From contig BTRK01000002.1 in NCBI GenBank assembly GCA_036245805.1, positions 30,209,151 to 30,273,150 on the forward strand: a stretch of DNA of 64,000 nt, written 5' to 3'. Shown here in pieces: positions 60,728-64,000 of the stretch. Within the stretch, counting starts at the first letter, position 1, and each line of letters starts with the position of its first letter. Under the pieces are notes generated by a model. That model worked only from the letters and a program-made list of their open reading frames with translations, searched no databases and had not been told where the DNA came from. Source of the DNA: Pristionchus mayeri. Lineage: Eukaryota > Nematoda > Chromadorea > Rhabditida > Neodiplogasteridae. Both the position numbers and the translations under genes were made by a program.

Positions 60728-63700
60728 GTGAGAGCAGGTTGGGAACCGTTTTTGAATAATTTCTGCGAGGAATGTCAGTCAACCACGTTTGGTACCAGAT
60801 TTATGCATGAAAAATATAATTGTAAGCGACTGGTGAGAGCCTGCTTAAAACGTTGTAAAAGGCTCGTGAGGCCTCGGGCGATTCGAAAAAGTTGGAATCG
60901 GGCTTCGCCCAATTCCAACTTTTTCAGATCGCCCTCGGCCTCTCGAGCCTTTCACAACGCTCGCGCTGCGGGGAGTGAGAGCAGGTAGGGAACCGTTTTT
61001 GAATAAATTCTGCGAGGAATGTCAGCCAACCACGTTTGGTACCAGTTTTATGCATGAAAAATATAATTGTAAGCGACTGGAGAGAGAGCCTGCTTAAAAC
61101 GTTGTAAAAGGCTCGTGAGGAATCGGGCGATCCGAAAAAGTTGGAATCGGGCTTCGCCCATTTCCAACTTTTTCAGATCGCCCTCGGCCTCTCGAGCCTT
61201 TCACAACGCTCGCGCTGCGGGGAGTGAGAGCAGGTTGGGAACCGTTTTTGAATAATTTCTGCGAGGAATGTCAGTCAACCACGTTTGGTACCAGATTTAT
61301 GCATGAAAAATATAATTGTATGCGACTGGTGAGAGCCTGCTTAAAACGTTGTAAAAGGCTCATGAGGCCTCGGGCCTTTCACAACGCTCGCGCTGCGGGG
61401 AGTGAGAGCAGGTTGGGAACCGTTTTTGAATAAATTCTGCGAGGAATGTCAGTCAACCACGTTTGGTACCAGATTTATGCATGAAAAATATAATTGTAAA
61501 CGACTGGTGAGAGCCTGCTTAAAACGTTGTAAAAGGCTCGAGAGGCCGAGGGCGATCCGAAAAAGTTGGAATCGGGCTTCGCCCAATTCCAACTTTTTCG
61601 GATCGCCCTCGGCCTCTTGAGCCTTTCACAACGCTCACGCTGCGGGGAGTAAGAGCAGGTTGGGAACCGTTTTTGAATAAATTCTGCGAGGAATGTCAGT
61701 CAACCACGTTTGGTACCAGATTTATGCATGAAAAATTTAATTGTAAGCGACTGGTGAGAGCCTGCTTAAAACGTTGTAAAAGGCTCGTGAGGCCTCGGGC
61801 CTTTCACAACGCTCGCGCTGCGGGGAATGAGAGCAGCTTGGGAACCGTTTTTGAATAAATTCTGCGAGGAATGTCAGTCAACCACGTTTGGTAACAGTTT
61901 TATGCATGAAAAATATAATTGTAAGCGACTGGTGAGAGCCTGCTTAAAACGTTGTAAAAGGCTCGAGAGGCCGAGGGCGATCCGAAAAAGTTGGAATCGG
62001 GCTTCGCCCAATTCCAACTTTTTCGGATCGCCCTCGGCCTCTTGAGCCTTTCACAACGCTCACGCTGCGGGGAGTAAGAGCAGGTTGGGAACCGTTTTTG
62101 AATAAATTCTGCGAGGAATGTCAGTCAACCACGTTTGGTACCAGATTTATGCATGAAAAATTTAATTGTAAGCGACTGGTGAGAGCCTGCTTAAAACGTT
62201 GTAAAAGACTCGTGAGGCCTCGGGCGATTCGAAAAAGTTGGAATCGGGCTTCGCCCAATTCCAACTTTTTCAGATCGCCCTCGGCCTCTCGAGCCTTTCA
62301 CAACGCTCGCGCTGCGGGGAGTGAGAGCAGGTAGGGAACCGTTTTTGAATAAATTCTGCGAGGAATGTCAGCCAACCACGTTTGGTACCAGATTTATGCA
62401 TGAAAAATATAATTGTAAGCGACTGGTGAGAGCCTGCTTAAAACGTTGTAAAAGGCTCGAGAGGCCGAGGGCGATCCGAAAAAGTTGGAATCGGGCTTCG
62501 CCCAATTCCAACTTTTTCGGATCGCCCTCGGCCTCTTGAGCCTTTCACAACGCTCACGCTGCGGGGAGTAAGAGCAGGTTGGGAACCGTTTTTGAATAAA
62601 TTCTGCGAGGAATGTCAGTCAACCACGTTTGGTACCAGATTTATGCATGAAAAATTTAATTGTAAGCGACTGGTGAGAGCCTGCTTAAAACGTTGTAAAA
62701 GGCTCGTGAGGCCTCGGGCCTTTCACAACGCTCGCGCTGCGGGGAATGAGAGCAGCTTGGGAACCGTTTTTGAATAAATTCTGCGAGGAATGTCAGTCAA
62801 CCACGTTTGGTAACAGTTTTATGCATGAAAAATATAATTGTAAGCGACTGGTGAGAGCCTGCTTAAAACGTTGTAAAAGGCTCGAGAGGCCGAGGGCGAT
62901 CCGAAAAAGTTGGAATCGGGCTTCGCCCAATTCCAACTTTTTCAGATCGCCCTCGGCCTCTCGAGCCTTTCACAACGCTCGCGCTGCGGGGAGTGAGAGC
63001 AGGTAGGGAACCGTTTTTGAATAAATTCTGCGAGGAATGTCAGCCAACCACGTTTGGTACCAGTTTTATGCATGAAAAATATAATTGTAAGCGACTGGAG
63101 AGAGAGCCTGCTTAAAACGTTGTAAAAGGCTCGTGAGGAATCGGGCGATCCGAAAAAGTTGGAATCGGGCTTCGCCCATTTCCAACTTTTTCAGATCGCC
63201 CTCGGCCTCTCGAGCCTTTCACAACGCTCGCGCTGCGGGGAGTGAGAGCAGGTTGGGAACCGTTTTTGAATAATTTCTGCGAGGAATGTCAGTCAACCAC
63301 GTTTGGTACCAGATTTATGCATGAAAAATATAATTGTAAGCGACTGGTGAGAGCCTGCTTAAAACGTTGTAAAAGGCTCGTGAGGCCTCGGGCGATTCGA
63401 AAAAGTTGGAATCGGGCTTCGCCCAATTCCAACTTTTTCAGATCGCCCTCGGCCTCTCGAGCCTTTCACAACGCTCGCGCTGCGGGGAGTGAGAGCAGGT
63501 AGGGAACCGTTTTTGAATAAATTCTGCGAGGAATGTCAGCCAACCACGTTTGGTACCAGTTTTATGCATGAAAAATATAATTGTAAGCGACTGGAGAGAG
63601 AGCCTGCTTAAAACGTTGTAAAAGGCTCGTGAGGAATCGGGCGATCCGAAAAAGTTGGAATCGGGCTTCGCCCATTTCCAACTTTTTCAGATCGCCCTCG

Positions 63701-64000
63701 GCCTCTCGAGCCTTTCACAACGCTCGCGCTGCGGGGAGTGAGAGCAGGTTGGGAACCGTTTTTGAATAATTTCTGCGAGGAATGTCAGTCAACCACGTTT
63801 GGTACCAGATTTATGCATGAAAAATATAATTGTATGCGACTGGTGAGAGCCTGCTTAAAACGTTGTAAAAGGCTCATGAGGCCTCGGGCCTTTCACAACG
63901 CTCGCGCTGCGGGGAGTGAGAGCAGGTTGGGAACCGTTTTTGAATAAATTCTGCGAGGAATGTCAGTCAACCACGTTTGGTACCAGATTTATGCATGAAA
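60728..64000 (+). repeat. Block J4: 2514-bp higher-order repeat (11 units), second copy cut by window end
   Basis: Unit lengths from 60728 are 247, 249, 178, 247, 178, 247, 247, 247, 178, 247 and 249, and the order restarts at 63242. Identity extends leftward, so about 60054-61486 corresponds to 62568-64000. A private TTGTATGCGAC at about 61318 recurs at about 63832. The array continues past the window. Confidence 0.88.

Larger units (their letters stand above)
1..64000 (+). repeat. Satellite DNA array, 247-bp basic unit with embedded foldback, head to tail throughout
   Basis: Every part of the window aligns to one unit in the same orientation; I found no inversion and no non-satellite insertion. 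Unit marks (the G of GTGAGAGC or GTAAGAGC after GCGGGGA) fall at 119, 299, 546, 793, 1040 and so on to 63916, 275 in all. The commonest spacing is 247 bp, with variants of 176-180, 234-236, 245, 246, 248 and 249 bp. Each unit is a 95-bp foldback followed by a 152-bp linker. Base composition of a hand-built consensus is A64 C56 G65 T62, with 18 CpG. There are no genes anywhere, so every stretch is accounted for by satellite. Known biology: arrays of this size and nested structure are typical of eukaryotic centromeric or heterochromatic satellites. That this one is centromeric is inference only. Confidence 0.97.

Noticed and set aside
1..64000. CRISPR array
   Set aside because: There are no short repeats separated by unique spacers; the intervals between foldbacks are themselves near-identical repeats of 152 bp. 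No cas-like gene is present.
1..64000. rDNA spacer subrepeats or telomeric repeat
   Set aside because: No rRNA sequence or short telomere-like motif occurs anywhere in 64 kb, and the array is far longer than typical spacer subrepeats.

Overview
The whole 64 kb window is one uninterrupted, head-to-tail satellite DNA array. I see no protein-coding gene, RNA gene, transposon insertion, CRISPR array or unique island, and both window edges lie inside the array, so the true array is longer. Using the motif GTGAGAGCAGG / GTAAGAGCAGG as a unit mark (first at 119, last at 63916) I count 275 marks, giving 274 complete units with a mean length of about 233 bp. The basic unit is 247 bp: a 95-bp foldback (two 41-bp arms around a 13-nt apex) plus a 152-bp linker. 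Length variants are 178 bp (foldback excised; 53 units of 176-180 bp), 234 bp (13-bp apex deletion; 16 units of 234-236 bp), 245 bp (2-bp deletion in the AT-rich linker), 246 bp (several 1-bp deletions) and 249 bp (extra GA).

The organism cannot be named from this window. A tens-of-kilobase, gene-free tandem array with nested higher-order repeats is typical of eukaryotic (peri)centromeric or heterochromatic satellite. The unit is 49% GC and carries 18 CpG in 247 bp (observed/expected about 1.2 by hand count). It is therefore not CpG-depleted, which suggests a lineage or locus without long-term CpG methylation decay, or a young array.

Layout: 1-2879, oldest-looking units with near-perfect type I foldbacks. 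2880-13304, mostly 247- and 234-bp units, with a 2184-bp duplication and a 1235-bp pentamer repeat. 13305-25861, hairpin-less 178-bp units interspersed in 671/672/919/1344-bp higher-order repeats; type II foldback arms are common. 25862-32438, a segment of about 2.35 kb repeated 4174 bp downstream. 32439-36335, 245-bp units with a 980-bp tetramer. 36336-43479, a 987-bp tetramer and a 1233-bp pentamer. 43480-47181, three copies of a 1233/1236-bp pentamer. 47182-64000, a mosaic of all earlier unit types, with a 16-unit, 3735-bp higher-order repeat in two copies and an 11-unit, 2514-bp repeat cut by the window end. Hairpin-less units are absent from 4271-13304 and 34131-47908.

The most interesting signal is the foldback. 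Two different perfect 41-bp palindromes exist (example 429-523 versus 15065-15159). They differ at three positions in both arms, in a matched, compensatory way, and mismatched intermediates lie between them. The apex carries the exceptionally stable DNA mini-hairpin GCGAAGC on the minus strand, and many independent lesions cluster there. This looks like a satellite whose cruciform-forming element is repeatedly damaged, excised and repaired by arm-to-arm templating, or else kept paired by selection. No gene system is present.
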